Made by a program: the position numbers and the translations under genes. A model generated the notes under the pieces. That model was not told where the DNA came from, did no database searches, and worked only from the letters and a program-made list of their open reading frames with translations. Below, one piece after another: positions 12,078 to 24,209 of a stretch of DNA of 64,000 nucleotides. How positions within the stretch are numbered: the first letter of the stretch is position 1; every line of letters starts with the position of its first letter. This DNA comes from Acestrorhynchus altus. Lineage: Eukaryota > Chordata > Actinopteri > Characiformes > Acestrorhynchidae. Location of the stretch: positions 2,509,094 through 2,573,093 of the forward strand of contig CM067505.1 in NCBI GenBank assembly GCA_034509495.1. The letters run 5' to 3'.

Positions 12078-12405
12078 TTGTTTCTTCTGAAATCAAGGGT
12101 ATTAAAGTGACTGAGGTTATAAAAGTCTCTACTGTCCAGGGAAAGCTGCCTACTAGACACTGGAGCTGCAGCATGGTGCTGGGAGGATTTGATTGCATTC
12201 AACGACAAGAGTTTTACTGAAGCCAAGATGTTGGATGAACCACCCAACCCCTACCTCTACCTCTCCTCCAACCTCCCATCTCATCCCAAAATTATTGGAT
12301 GTCGCTCCATCATTCCTCACAACACAGTTCCACCTGTTCCAGGGATCAAAGCTGGGGGGCTTTATATCCCTCTAGCCTACGCCTGGCATTAGGCATGGTG
12401 TCAGT
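12078..12405 (-). mobile_element. Partial copy of nonautonomous inverted-repeat element (reverse)
   Basis: Reverse complement of the family at 14928. It starts TTCTGAAATCAAGGGTATTA, passes GATTTGATTGCATTCA and CAAGATGTTGGATG, and ends TATATCCCTCTAGCCTACGC and GGCATTAGGCATGGTG. Confidence 0.65.
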
Positions 12406-12424
12406 GCTTCTCTGTGGTTCCTAC

Positions 12425-12660
12425 ACTACTCGAGTTATATGGTGGTTAGTACATCTACCTCACAGCACTGCGGTCTTGGGTTCAAGGCCCTTTGTTGGTG
12501 GACCTTCCATGTTCTTCCTGTGTCTTCATGGGTTTCCTCTGGGAGCTCTGGTTATCTCCCCCATTACAAAAATACGGATTGCCCTGGTGTGTGTGTGAGT
12601 GAATATCTGAATGCCCAGATGTAGATTGGCGCTCTGTCCCCCCCAGTGCTTTGTACAGTC
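12425..12660 (+). mobile_element. tRNA-derived SINE remnant
   Basis: A tRNA-like head (ATGGTGGTTAGTACATCTACC, then GTCTTGGGTTCAAGGCCC) is followed by a body widespread in fish (GGACCTTCCATGTTCTTCCT, GAATGCCCAGATGTAGATTG). Confidence 0.6.
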
Positions 12661-13271
12661 CTCCAGGTGGATGGTCATTTCCAGTAGAGAGTACAGTGTG
12701 TGCGATTGGCTGACGCTTCTTTCCAGTGTGTTGGCTGACTGTGATTGTGTACTTGGATCAGATGCTGCATATAATTCTGAGTCTGTTTGGGCCCTGAGAA
12801 TATTTAGTGAGAAATATTTCAGTGGATGCAAAGGGTGCTTGAAGCATGTGCTCTGCTGGATCAATGCGCTCCATTCACTGGACATCCTGTTTTTGTCTCT
12901 GGATTGGGCATTTTTACCATTACAGAGCACACAAACTATGCATCCCTTCCATTTCAGTAGTGTGGGAATGGGATTTTGTGACTGTGTATTGGGTTGACTG
13001 GATAGACGGGTGGCACGTGGGTGTACTGTACTACTAAAGCCACAACTGAAATAACAGATGGTGGCTGCTCAATGGCATATTTTTTAACTGAATACTTTAA
13101 TACTATATACAGACACAACACTACTTTACATTGCAATTGAGATTTTTGGACTCATTTCTTCATAAATAAAGATTATATAAAGAACGTGACACAGCTAAAC
13201 AGCTCAAATGTGAGTGAATAAGTTACGAGCCAGGTCCACATCTTAAAATGACTCATACGGTACATGCACAT

Positions 13272-13460
13272 ATACACCATATGTCCAAATGTTTGTGGAC
13301 AACCCTTCTAATGAATGCATTGGCAATCTGTTCTAAATGCAGCTATTTTAAGCACCAACATGCACACACAGCTTGTCAAGTTCCTATGAGAAGTATTGCC
13401 AATAGAATAGGACTCTCTGAAGCAGATTAACATGAACCTATTGGCACCATGCCTACGGCC
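13272..13460 (+). mobile_element. Left half of nonautonomous inverted-repeat element
   Basis: Begins ATATGTCCAAATGTTTGTGGAC and matches the 14928 copy as far as TGAACCTATTGGCACCATGC. It then switches abruptly to an antisense LINE sequence, so one element interrupts or abuts the other. Confidence 0.7.
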
Positions 13461-13464
13461 AGCA

Positions 13465-14000
13465 CCCCTTGTTGTAGATGGTCTGGTCAGGAAGATCTGG
13501 ATTATGCACTCAGCTGATCCCAGTACCCTCTGGAAAGCCTGTCTATCCTTCTTGGTGCTGTTCCCAAACCAGGCAGTGATGTTTCCTGTCAACTCCAAAG
13601 AACTTTAAAGTGTCTACTCATTATCCCAGCACCTGTTCTCCAGGTGTTCTTCAAGGTAGGTCATCTAATCATTATTGGAGATCAGACCCACCACAACAGT
13701 GATATCAGCAAACTTGACAATGTTGGTAGAGCTGGAAGTGGCCACACAAAATCACGAGTGTACAATGAGTACAGTTGGAGGCTCAGTGCACCATCCTAGG
13801 GGGCATCAATGCTGAGGGTGTGGGTCTCCAGCCAAACACATTTTCACATTCCAAAAATAGGAGATGTCTTGGAAAAAGAGGACATATGGTCACCATAGTT
13901 TAGTGTCCTGATAATGTTACATTAGTAGCAGTTCAAGAAGGTGTGGTGGAGCTTCATGTGATTCAGAGGAAGCCTTCACCCTCCTAGCACTGCTGGTAGC
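13465..14000 (-). pseudogene. Degenerate LINE reverse-transcriptase remnant (antisense)
   Basis: On the minus strand, 13730-13660 reads like NIVKFADITVVVGLISNND, a decayed form of the FADDTAVVGLI catalytic region of fish LINEs. The second catalytic Asp is lost and a stop follows. Near 13600-13480 the piece NITAWFGNSTKKDRQAFQRV matches the family's C-terminal part. Several breaks show that it is dead. Confidence 0.7.
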
Positions 14001-14148
14001 ACGGTGTGATGAGGGGAGTCTTAGATAGTGGTTGGGAATTCCAAATTATTTTGGATAAAAAAATCATTACATCTGGTTGTAATTCTGGACACAATGACTT
14101 ACAATGTACAGGAAATGTACATATATCATAAATAGACCTGCCAGACTA

Positions 14149-14625
14149 ATGCCATAACATTAGTACTACCTGCCGTATATTGAGAACTGCCACAACTGAC
14201 CTCTGAAGGTCTTATGTAGTATCTGTGACCAAGAGGTTGCAGCAGATCCTTTGTCCTGTAAGAGGTGGGGCCTCCATGGATCACATCAAAGAGCATTATG
14301 AATGAGATCTAAAAGCACAACGTACTGCCTTTATTTGGTTGAACTGAAACTGAACTTACTCACCTCCCCCAGCTGAATGAAAATGAAACAACCACAGCAG
14401 GAATGCCAGGGGTGCTGAACCCCGGGTCTCTCTGGGTCAGAGAGCACCCCTGGTTCTGACCCAGTTATGACACCCAATCATCTAGACATCAATATGGTTT
14501 TTGCCAAAGTGTCTCTGACTCTTACACACGTTCATTTTTCCTGCTTCAACACACTGACTTCAAGAACGGACTGTTTTTATTTTTACTTCACCTGTCAGTG
14601 GTACTAATGTTATGTCTGATGGGCG
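14149..14625. mobile_element. Internally deleted Tc1-like DNA transposon
   Basis: Left end GCCATAACATTAGTACTACCTG and right end CACCTGTCAGTGGTACTAATG plus TTATGTCTGATGG are inverted copies of each other. This is the terminal sequence of a common fish Tc1-like family. Interior words such as GAGGTGGGGCCTCCATGGATC and TTCATTTTTCCTGCTTC also fit. Most of the transposase is missing. Confidence 0.7.
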
Positions 14626-14927
14626 CAACAGAACCATTTAGATGCCACATGCTATCTCCATCACATCCACGTTCTCAGTAATTCTCAAAGTGTGTGTAAA
14701 CAGCACCCGAACACCCGAGATCATGGTGTGAGTGCTTGGCTGTTAGAGCCTTCAGTCAGAGCTCATAAATTAGCACACCCTGCATAAAAAATAGGCCCTG
14801 CCCACCTTCCACCATCATTACTGCACATCGTGCCCTGTTTGGTAAGGCATGGGAATGAACTGGAGGGTACACACGTCAATGCCAGGGTTTAATTCAGCTT
14901 ATACGTAATAACACATATGTATATATA

Positions 14928-15312
14928 CTATATGTCCAAATGTTTGTGGACACCCATTCTAATGAATGTATTCAGCTACATTAAGTTGCCCCTACTGACA
15001 CAGATGTGCAAATGCACACACAGCTTCTGTGGAGCAGATAGGCATGAACGTTTTGGCATCAGGCATGCATTAAAGGAGTATAAAGCCCCCCAGAATTGAG
15101 CTGTGGAGCAGTGGAACTGTGTTCTCTGGAATGATGGAGCTCCATCCAACATCCTGACCTTCTCTTGTCATAGAATGCAATCAAATCTTTACAGCAATGC
15201 TCCAGAATCTAGTAAAAGTCTTCTCTGGGAAGGTAGAGACAGTTACTCCAACAACAACTGGATAAACATTTTTTAATGAGCAGGTGTCCAAAATACTTTT
15301 GTCCATAGTGTA
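14928..15312 (+). mobile_element. Complete nonautonomous inverted-repeat element (MITE-like), reference copy
   Basis: Begins ACTATATGTCCAAATGTTTG and ends near TTTTGTCCATAGTGTATAAT, giving imperfect terminal inverted repeats of about 25 bp over roughly 385 bp without coding capacity. Fragments or copies occur at 5958-6022, 8274-8525, 12078-12405, 13272-13460, 20110-20465 and 28950-29375. The density shows a very active family in this lineage. The superfamily is not decided. Confidence 0.75.
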
Positions 15313-15319
15313 TAATGTG

Positions 15320-16000
15320 GTATTTCTATTCAGTGTAGAACCTCCAGACCCTGGTAGAACAGATGCAGGAAGGAGGATAAAAGCTTAAAGAAAGCTTGGT
15401 TCCAGATTTCTCCTGGACGCCTCGAGCCAGTGCCTGGACGTGTTCAATTCCATCAGCAGCACACCTGATTTAACACCACCAAACACCACTTGGATGAGAG
15501 GAAATAATACTAGACTCCCATGAGGAGAGCCGTGGAGACTTAATGAACACAGTGATGGAAAACCACCACTTTCTGTAGGAATGTCATTTCGATTTATACT
15601 AATATCAGTTTTATTAATATTAAATTAATATTTCAGTGCTACACTCTGTTCTGGGGGCATATATGCACTGATAGAATTCCCAATCTGACAGCTGTTCTTT
15701 ACATTATGTCTAACATTTAATTTTAAGTCTAAATTCTAATGACTGAAATGACTTGGATCCTTTTACAGGGACTTCTTCTTAAGAAGCATTTTGCCTTCTC
15801 CTGTAGAGTGGGTATTTTAGGAGATATTAGGTTTTAATAAGGAACATGTGGTGTATGAATCTTGTTCCCTGCAGTAAAGAAAAACCCCAGCCTGGCCTAA
15901 AATACCGAGAAAAGACCCAGGAAAGCAGATGAGAAGTCTGAAGGACGTCCTTTGGCCATCTGTAACTGGTTTAATCACACCGTCCACTTGTGAATGTCCA
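15320..16000. other. Intergenic, nothing recognised
   Basis: No supported gene or repeat family. Confidence 0.45.
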
Positions 16001-16003
16001 TTA

Positions 16004-16104
<101 letters not shown>

Positions 16105-16573
16105 GGTGTGTGTTGCTGAGGGTTATCTGTTGTGGATTAAGTTTTCATAACAGCACTTCAATCCACCCCTGAACCCAAACCCCCTCCACGGGTGCGAGAA
16201 TCTCAGAGCGCGTCTGGCAGCGCGTCTCCAGTTTGGCCGGAGTCATGGCCGTACCTGAGGCGGCTCTCAGGTTTCATCTGAGACTCCCAGGCTCAGGCAA
16301 CAGCTGCCTCCGAGACTGGGGAAGACGTTCTGAACGAAGACTAAGCCTTGGGTTTAAACTGCAGCTCACAGGACATTTCTGCTTGAGTGGACAAGGTAAA
16401 GAACCAGTCTGAGAGTGTGTGTGTGTGTGTGTGTGAGTGAGTGAGTGAGTGTGTGTGTGTGTTCTTCTAACTCCAGCTGATCTGGGCTCTGGGTTTTGGG
16501 CTCCAGGTTGAGGGCTTTGGGGTTAGGCATGCAGCCCTGGGTGAGGAGGGAAGGAGGAACTTGGGCTTGAACT

Positions 16574-16819
<246 letters not shown>

Positions 16820-18335
16820 TGCCATGTGGCATAGCTTTCACAATGTCATGATGTCTTGTCCATGTTCTGGCGGTGTTTGGACACAAACACAAAATCCAGG
16901 GTCTGTACAGGCATTACATCTTCAACTGCGTCTCAAAAAATGAGAATGTAGTTAAAAAGCTTTTTCATGATCACAAATTCATTCAAAAAGGTAAACTGTC
17001 ATATTTCATATTCATTACAGATAAAGGGACATTTCATTTTTACTGTGTTACTGTTGATCAGTTTGTCTCATAATGCATGAAAAACAGAGATCCAGACGAG
17101 CATATATGTATATATATCATTTTTATGGAAAAGCTATCTGTGTAAAATGTTATTTTAGATCGTTTCTCTTGGTTCTCTTGTTGTAAAATGTGTCAATTTT
17201 ACAGTGTAATCCAGACCATCAGATTTAGATTTACAGTTCTGAATTTGTCAGTGCTTTGAGACATCATTTCAATTCTTCCTCTGTCACTGTTCTACTGATA
17301 TCAGAGTGATTTTTTGACAGATATATTGCAACAATTTGTCTTGATTTAACAGACATTCATATATGAATCCACTCGTTTCTTAATTAGTAGTTTTATTATA
17401 CAGAATGTGTTTATTTTAAAGTGTGATATTTTTAAAAAAATGTATGTATTGCTTTTAATAGAAGAAAAAAGTAAGCTGAAGTTATCAAATTAAAACAACA
17501 TTATACGTTCAGTCTGAGTCAAACTTTTACCCAGAAATACGTGAAGCTTGACCTGTGACGTGGTGCTCAGATTGTTGTAAGCAATATTAACTATATTAAC
17601 CTAAACATACCCTTTGATTTTTCATTTTTAAACCTGTTATTCATAACTCGTCATTGTTCAGTAGGTACTATGTATAATTTCAAAAACGGACGTCAATTAT
17701 TCATAAACTGCTGTAAATTATTCAGTATCTGCTATGAAATCAGTCGCAGTGTACTTAGTAGATGTCATTTGAGGGCCAAAATTGGTATTGAATTATATTA
17801 CATTTTATGCTTTATTTATATTCTATTATAAATAATTTTATTTATTTACTTATTTTTATTATGTTCTTTTAATTAATTAAACATTTATTAATTATTGTTT
17901 ATTAATTAAACATTTAAATACAAAAAATATTTATTATTTAAAATGTATTTATAAAAAAAAGCTATATTTGCCAGTCAATACATCTTAACACTTGTGTATA
18001 TATCTAATATTCATCATTATATGGTTGTTGTTGTTGTATTATTAAACAATATAACTAGATACAATTACTCAAACCAGTTCAAATGTTTAATAATAATAAT
18101 ACAAATAATCTCACACAGAGAAACAATAGATATAGTCACTCTGTTTAAGAACAGCTGCATTGAACCGAGCGAGAGTGTGAGCTCTGCCTGATCTCCTTTG
18201 ACATTAAGCACGTCCACCACCCGTTTCAGCCATCCTCATAACACCTGATGGGAGGCCTGAGGCCTATTCAGTGAACAGATGGACAGAGAGGTGACTGCAG
18301 ACAAGGCTGAGGGGGGGCAGAATGGAGGGTCTTAA
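16820..18335. other. AT-rich intergenic sequence, nothing recognised
   Basis: Very AT-rich, especially 17800-17960. No gene, RNA or named repeat supported. Confidence 0.5.
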
Positions 18336-18342
18336 CCAGAAG

Positions 18343-18428
18343 TGGGCATTTCAGGTCCAGCATGTCAAGGTGCTGAACCGCAGCAGGGTGGATGGGCGGA
18401 TTTTCACTTACTGGACCTGAAATGCCCA
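18343..18428. repeat. Perfect 18-bp inverted repeat with 50-nt loop
   Basis: TGGGCATTTCAGGTCCAG at 18343-18360 and its exact reverse complement at 18411-18428. Confidence 0.9.
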
Positions 18429-18429
18429 C

Positions 18430-19550
18430 CTCTGACCTTTACTCGAATCGAATGATAAAATGACCATGGTCATAAAGTGCCGTGGCTGCTGTGGTCAGAG
18501 CAAACTGAAGGAATGGCAGCTCTGGTGGGTCAGCACGTCACAGAATCGGGCATCAGTAGAGGCAGAGATCTGCCGTAACATAAGAGTTGTGAGGCATTCA
18601 CACGTGGGAAACAGGGGGCTGTCTGGGTTCGGTACTCAGTGCACTCGGTGGGTGTTACTGGGTAAATGGAGATTGTTTAACTGGAACGTGTAATGTGACT
18701 GTGGCGTGATCCGTGCTGACCCTTAAGAGCAGTTTATCAAGACGTCCCATAAAGACATCTGAATCTGAGCTCAGGAATCAGCTTCTTCGGCACATGCGCA
18801 CCGTTATTGCTTTAATGATCTTTTCACATCTACTGTACGTCTGTGAGCAAACACAGCTGGATAGAAAACAGCTGTCCTGGAAGCAGTTAAGCCTATCGTT
18901 TGTGTTTTGTATCAGGTCTGTTTTCTCCGTCAATATCACACGATTCATGGGTTTATTGATGGGTTGCAATTATTTGCAATTACACATGATATCAATTACC
19001 AGGTATTTGGATTATTTTGAACATGCAATCACAACATCCAGGACTTCTGAATCATTGCTGAAGGTGTTTGTATGTATCTGTTTACTTTGCGGATGTAAAC
19101 ACACCCACTAATCCCAACCACATTCGTTGAAGCACTTGGCCTTTTAGAATTCACACTAATACATTCTATTTTAAAAAAACGACGTGAGGCCTTGAATTTG
19201 GGTTGAATGAAAAGGACACTCTCCTAAAGCGTGTAGGGTTAGGACCAGGTTTAGGGTAAGGGGACACGAGAGTGAATTAAATTGATATGTAGTTGAATTT
19301 AAGTTAAAGGTATCTATAAAGCTTCTGAACTGTCTCTAAAAATGTCACTAAAACACACCGTTTGTGAGCATCTTTGGGTTCTTAAAAGGCACTATGTAAA
19401 TATGATGCATTGTTTTACACTCATCATCCAAAAGTGTGGGATCTAAGCAGGACGTCTCAGCCTGGAGTTGGCACGTCAACCCGGGACAGGTCTGATGATG
19501 TGGCTGCTGGAATATTACACATGATTTGCTGGTTATTATTGTTGGTGGTT
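18430..19550. other. Intergenic, nothing recognised
   Basis: The open frames here look random and no known family is seen. Confidence 0.45.
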
Positions 19551-19552
19551 AT

Positions 19553-19830
19553 TCATTGCGGCTGAGTGGTCAGAGTGGTTAGTCGTTAATCCTGAGGTTG
19601 TGGGTTTGAGACCCGGGACTTTGAAAGGAGTTGAGTGTTACCGCATATTTTGTACCAAATGATTTCATCATCTGTGGATAATTGATCCAATCAGCAGGGA
19701 CTCTCAAAATAACATGTGACCCAGAAACCCAACTAATATGAGTGTATCAGCAATTCACTCTCTTCTGGTCCATATACTGACCTTGGGGACGTGGAAGGGA
19801 GCCAGGGGAGTGTAACGTGAGTTGTACGGT
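19553..19830 (+). mobile_element. tRNA-derived SINE remnant
   Basis: tRNA-like head GCGGCTGAGTGGTCAGAGTG with B-box-like GGGTTTGAGACCCGG at 19605-19619. The body has no coding potential. Confidence 0.5.
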
Positions 19831-19930
19831 TGTAAATCAGTTCATCCCTGAAGACCTCATCCTGAGATAGGTGAGAGAGCACGAGAGAGAGAGAGTGAAA
19901 GAGAGACAGTCAGAGAGAGTGTGTGTGTGG

Positions 19931-19963
<33 letters not shown>

Positions 19964-20109
19964 ATATACAAAATGATGGGTGGTGAAACGTGATATTATT
20001 AGTTAATGCTATTTTGACTCTTTACACTGGTTGTGATAGGAACCAGTGTCACCATGACTACAACGCAAATGTCTACGCTACATACATTGTATGAACAGAA
20101 GTACTGGGA

Positions 20110-20465
20110 TGCATGCATTCATTGTTTATTCTTAAATCGAGAGTATTCAGAAGAGTTTACCCTCTTTTGGGACTATGTCTACTGTCCAGAGAAGACTCTC
20201 TACCAGATTGCTGTGAGGATTTGATTGCAGTAAAAGAGTCTTAGTGAGGTCAGGATGTTGGATGATCCCCACCTCACCTCATCCTCAAGCCTCCAGCTCA
20301 TCCCAAAGGTAAACACAGTCCCACTGCTCCACAGCTCAATGCCCGGGGTGCGTTATACCCTGGCATTAGTCATGGCATGAACAGGTTCTTGTTTATCTGC
20401 TCCAGAGAGTCCTGTTCTAGGCACTGAGCAGAGAGTCTCTTACATACTATATGGTGTACACGGCT
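20110..20465 (-). mobile_element. Nonautonomous inverted-repeat element (reverse copy)
   Basis: Reverse complement of the 14928 family: AATCGAGAGTATTCAGAAGA at the start, GAGGATTTGATTGCAGTAAA inside and CATACTATATGGTGTAC at the end. Confidence 0.65.
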
Positions 20466-20469
20466 CACT

Positions 20470-21540
20470 CACTGACGCCCACAAGTCAAATTAAATCTCC
20501 AGAATGAGTCGTCAAGTCCTGCTCCAACTCTTGTCTCTACTGGTTGTAAACGTGCCAACGTGGAACCATTTACAGAATGGTACAGAATGGAACCACTTTG
20601 ATCATCTTATTTTTACAGTCAATGGGCTTGTGCTAGAAACTTTAAATGATCATTGCTTTAGCAATCCAACACACACACTCTCACAAATGCTCACACACAC
20701 TCACACACACATAAAGACAGAGCCAAGGGAATTCCCTTTGATGTGGCCATTAGAACCCTTCGTCTCTCAGCCCAGGGGAGCCATGGCTTGCAAGTGCTAC
20801 ATTTACAGGCATGCTGAACTCACGCTACACTGCAGGTCAATGGAGTGTGTTTGTGTGAGGAGAGGGTGAGAGATGTGTGAAAGTGGAGGAGCATGTGTCG
20901 GATAGAAAAGTCACACCTGTGAACCGTTTGTTGACTGCAGCTTTAGGACGCTCTGCATCATAGTTACTATTATTTCCCATTCAGTCATCAAACTCAGGGT
21001 GTCCTCTTCTGCACAGCTTTGAATGGGCTTTCCATGGTCTCCTGCTCCAACCATCAAGCTCTACTGCAGCTGAAGAGCAGGTAAACACTACAATGTGCAG
21101 GACAGGGTAGCTCCAGAACCAGAATACTGCTATGTTCACATCATCAGGCACAAAACCAACATCTGGCAACAACCACATCAAATCCATAGTGTCAGAAGTG
21201 CAGGAACCCAAGAAGAGCACGCTACCAGCCTTGCTTTGTAGTTACTGGCAACTATATCATTACCATAGCAACCCTATATGTGGTAGCAAATCTGATCTGA
21301 TCACTTGCAAAGAATAGTGGCTGCAGTCTGAACATAGCCGTGGATCTCTGCACTTCTGTCACTCTGGATTTGACACGAAAATCCCTTTGATCTGATTTGA
21401 GCAGCCACAGTGTCTAGACTGAGATGCATCTGTTCAAATCTGAATGCATTTCAAGCCGTCTCCAAATGTGGAACTGGACTTTTAAAAATCAAACTGACTG
21501 CCAACATAATCTTTAATATATTACTAAGCTAATAAATATA
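20470..21540. other. Intergenic, nothing recognised
   Basis: No supported gene or named repeat. Short CA-rich stretch near 20670-20710. Confidence 0.45.
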
Positions 21541-21560
21541 AGGGATGTGCAACCACTTCA

Positions 21561-21563
21561 ATA

Positions 21564-21617
<54 letters not shown>
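21561..21617. repeat. (AAT)n microsatellite
   Basis: About 18 trinucleotide units. Confidence 0.9.
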
Positions 21618-21713
21618 TTGATTTAATAATTTAACAAATGAACAATATTTTATTGTTGTTATTATTATTAATGATAATATATTTATTAATTTCACACTTA
21701 TTTACATAAGTAA

Positions 21714-21716
<3 letters not shown>

Positions 21717-21772
<56 letters not shown>

Positions 21773-21776
21773 TATA
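21717..21776. repeat. (TA)n(CA)n(TA)n microsatellite
   Basis: Perfect TA tract to 21762, followed by CA and TA units. Confidence 0.9.
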
Positions 21777-21954
21777 TATTCAGTTGTCAGCAGTAAACAG
21801 TCCTATTTTTGACATCTGGCTTTAACCCATCTGTACAGTGAACACACACATGCACACTAGTGAGCACACACACATTTTAGGCTCTAAAAGACAATATCAG
21901 TTCCTGGACATTGAATGAGGTTGTGCCTTTTGGAAAAATGGACCATTGGTGTAG

Positions 21955-22090
21955 AACACTGGTTCTCAGTTCTGGTTCTGGAGCACCTCTGCCCTGCATA
22001 TGGTAGTTGTTTCGTCAACTTTAACACACCCAGCTCAGGAAAGGCTTGTTAGGGATTTCATTGGTTAATATTGTGTGCTGAGAGCTGGGA
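21955..22090. repeat. Dispersed repeat fragment with 'GTTCTGGAG...CCCTGCA' words
   Basis: Shares words and order with 31037-31190 and 36985-37145 (CTGGTCCTGGA, GTGCAGGGCAGGGGTGCC or their complements). This indicates one dispersed fish repeat family. Confidence 0.45.
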
Positions 22091-22099
22091 TGGAGACTG

Positions 22100-23780
22100 A
22101 ACCCCTGTTGCCTAAGATCATCAGTCTTAGCTGGTCTTGCCAGGGTTGCACACATACTCAAACAAGCGCTTGTCTTCAAGAAAGGAACTACAGGTCTCTT
22201 TCGACCTGGGAGCAGGTGAATGGTGTAGAATGTGTAGCACAATGGTATGGAATGGTACACCATCGCTGATGGTCTTCGGTCTCATTCAGTCTGTCTTTGC
22301 TCCTGTTTTCCCCACCTCAGCCTTGCCATGGGTGTACGGAGCATGCTTTAGGTGTGAGATGCATGAGAGGTGCATGCAGTCTCATTTTGGTGGCCAAGCA
22401 CCCCTCCCCTGGGTCCTCATTAGACTCCAAGATCAGGTTGGAGCTTCTTGCTCGTATTAGCGACTGTCAGCAGCATGGCCTCCTTTTATATCCTCGGGTT
22501 GGTTCCTTTCCTCTGCGGGCTCTTAACATGCCATGCCCCTGACACCGACAGGCCCACTGGCGATGCAAAAAGGTTGAGTCGACAGTCCATGGACAGGAAA
22601 AGCAGTGAGAGAAAGGAAAAGAAAGAAAACAAGGAACCTAAGAGCATGTTTGTTCAGTTGTCCGAGTTCCGATTTCATTCTTGAACATCGAAAACAGAAT
22701 AGATGTTCTGTGAAGCAACGTCTCAGGGCCCTGACCCATCTCCGTGACTTCTCCAGCTGTGGAGTGAGAGCTGGCCTTGTACTTGCTTGTAGTTCGGCAT
22801 GGCGGACCATCAGTGGAGCACCCATGACAATGACCCCCACTGTGTTGAGTGGGTGTTTATCCCCCTTGTCTCTGGTGGCCATGCACCCGTAGGCTACTTG
22901 TGACATTTAGGGGATGAATGTGGCTCAGTTTCTCCGGGATCTGTTTCTGGACACTATCAGAGCAGAGCTATGGGGGGTTGGGGTTGGGGGTGGGGGTGGG
23001 GATCAAACCGCCTATGTCTTTCAGTTTTTTTTGGATTTGATTTCCATGCTCTGATCAGATTTGTTTTGTTTCTCTTTGTGTTGTCACTGTTGTGCATTAG
23101 ATTGGTGGCACGAGGTCGCTGGTAGGGCACCTCTATGGCTGGGAACACTTGGGTGTCTCTGCCTTACCATGGGTAATGGTGGATGGTGGGGTGCAGGGGG
23201 TGTTGAAGTTTGTCACCTCTGGAATTAATTTGCTCAGCACTCCAACTTAGCCGCTCGCCTAGCAGGAGGCCCCGATCATCACATCCCACAGTATCCTTCA
23301 GCAAGGAAAACATAGCTCAGGATTACTTAATAAAGACATATTAAAGACACACTTCAGCATGTCCACAGACATGTAAGCAAGATGTGTAATGGAATAAGGC
23401 ATGGACATGTGCTCATTTTATCGAATCGCAGAGTGTCTGTATGCGCGCTTAGTCTACTGGTGAGTCTATTAGTGACTGAGACGCTTTAACCTTCTTATCA
23501 CTGCAAAATAAAAAGTACTACTGTGGTGCTGATCACGCTCTGTGGGTGTAAAGTGATCTCTGCTTGTGGCTGCTGGTCTCTGTGGCCTGAGTGCACTTGG
23601 CTTAGCCTGGACCTTCTGCTCATTTGGCTTCTGTCTCTGAAACAGGAGAGATACAGCCCGACTGAGCTGTCATAACGACATGCTGAAGAGAGGCGACGAC
23701 TGCCTGAAATCACTGCTAAAGTTCTGGACTCTGGTCACATGAAAAGAGCTTATTTTGGCAGGTGTGCAAAACAAAAAAAA
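22100..23780. other. Intergenic; one secretory-like open frame of unknown status
   Basis: The only notable item is an ATG at 22475 in good context (AGCATGG). It opens a 69-codon frame starting MASFYILGLVPFLCGLL, then a Lys/Glu/Ser-rich tail that stops at 22684. The start looks like a signal peptide. I recognise no family, see no TATA box, and find no continuation by splicing. The rest shows no feature apart from a G-rich stretch at 22975-23002. Confidence 0.3.
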
Positions 23781-23837
23781 AAGATTTAAAGGTGGTTTAA
23801 ATGCATTTGTTGAAGATTTTGGAGCAACTGATCTCTG

Positions 23838-24205
23838 TAACTGGTGGAGTAACTGTGCTCTGAGAACCACTGGTGGTGTAACTGAGCCCTGAGAACCATT
23901 GTTGGTGTAACTGATACCTGAGAACTGTTGGTAGAGTAAATGAACCATTGGTGGAGTAACTGAGTCCTGAGTACCACTGATAGAGTGACTGAGCTGTGTG
24001 AGTAACTGGTAGTGTAACTGACCTGATGGAGGACCTAAATTTTGAGAATCATTCGTGGAGTAATTGATCTCTAAGAACCATTGGTGGAGTAACTGAGCTC
24101 TGAGGACCATCAATGGAGTGACTAGGCTCTGAGAACCATTGGTGGAGTAACTGACTTATGAGAGCCATTGGAGTAGCTAGGCTCTGAGGAACATTGGAGT
24201 TCAAA
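23838..24205 (+). repeat. Minisatellite, about 31-bp units
   Basis: Roughly a dozen diverged tandem units built on GGTGGAGTAACTGAGCTCTG and AGAACCATT. Unit length varies by small insertions and deletions. The Gln-Leu-Leu-His-Gln open frame on the opposite strand is just this repeat read through. Confidence 0.85.
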
Positions 24206-24209
24206 AATA

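Noticed and set aside
23838..24205. CRISPR-like appearance of repeated units
   Set aside because: Units are diverged, contiguous and without unique spacers, in a vertebrate genome: a minisatellite.
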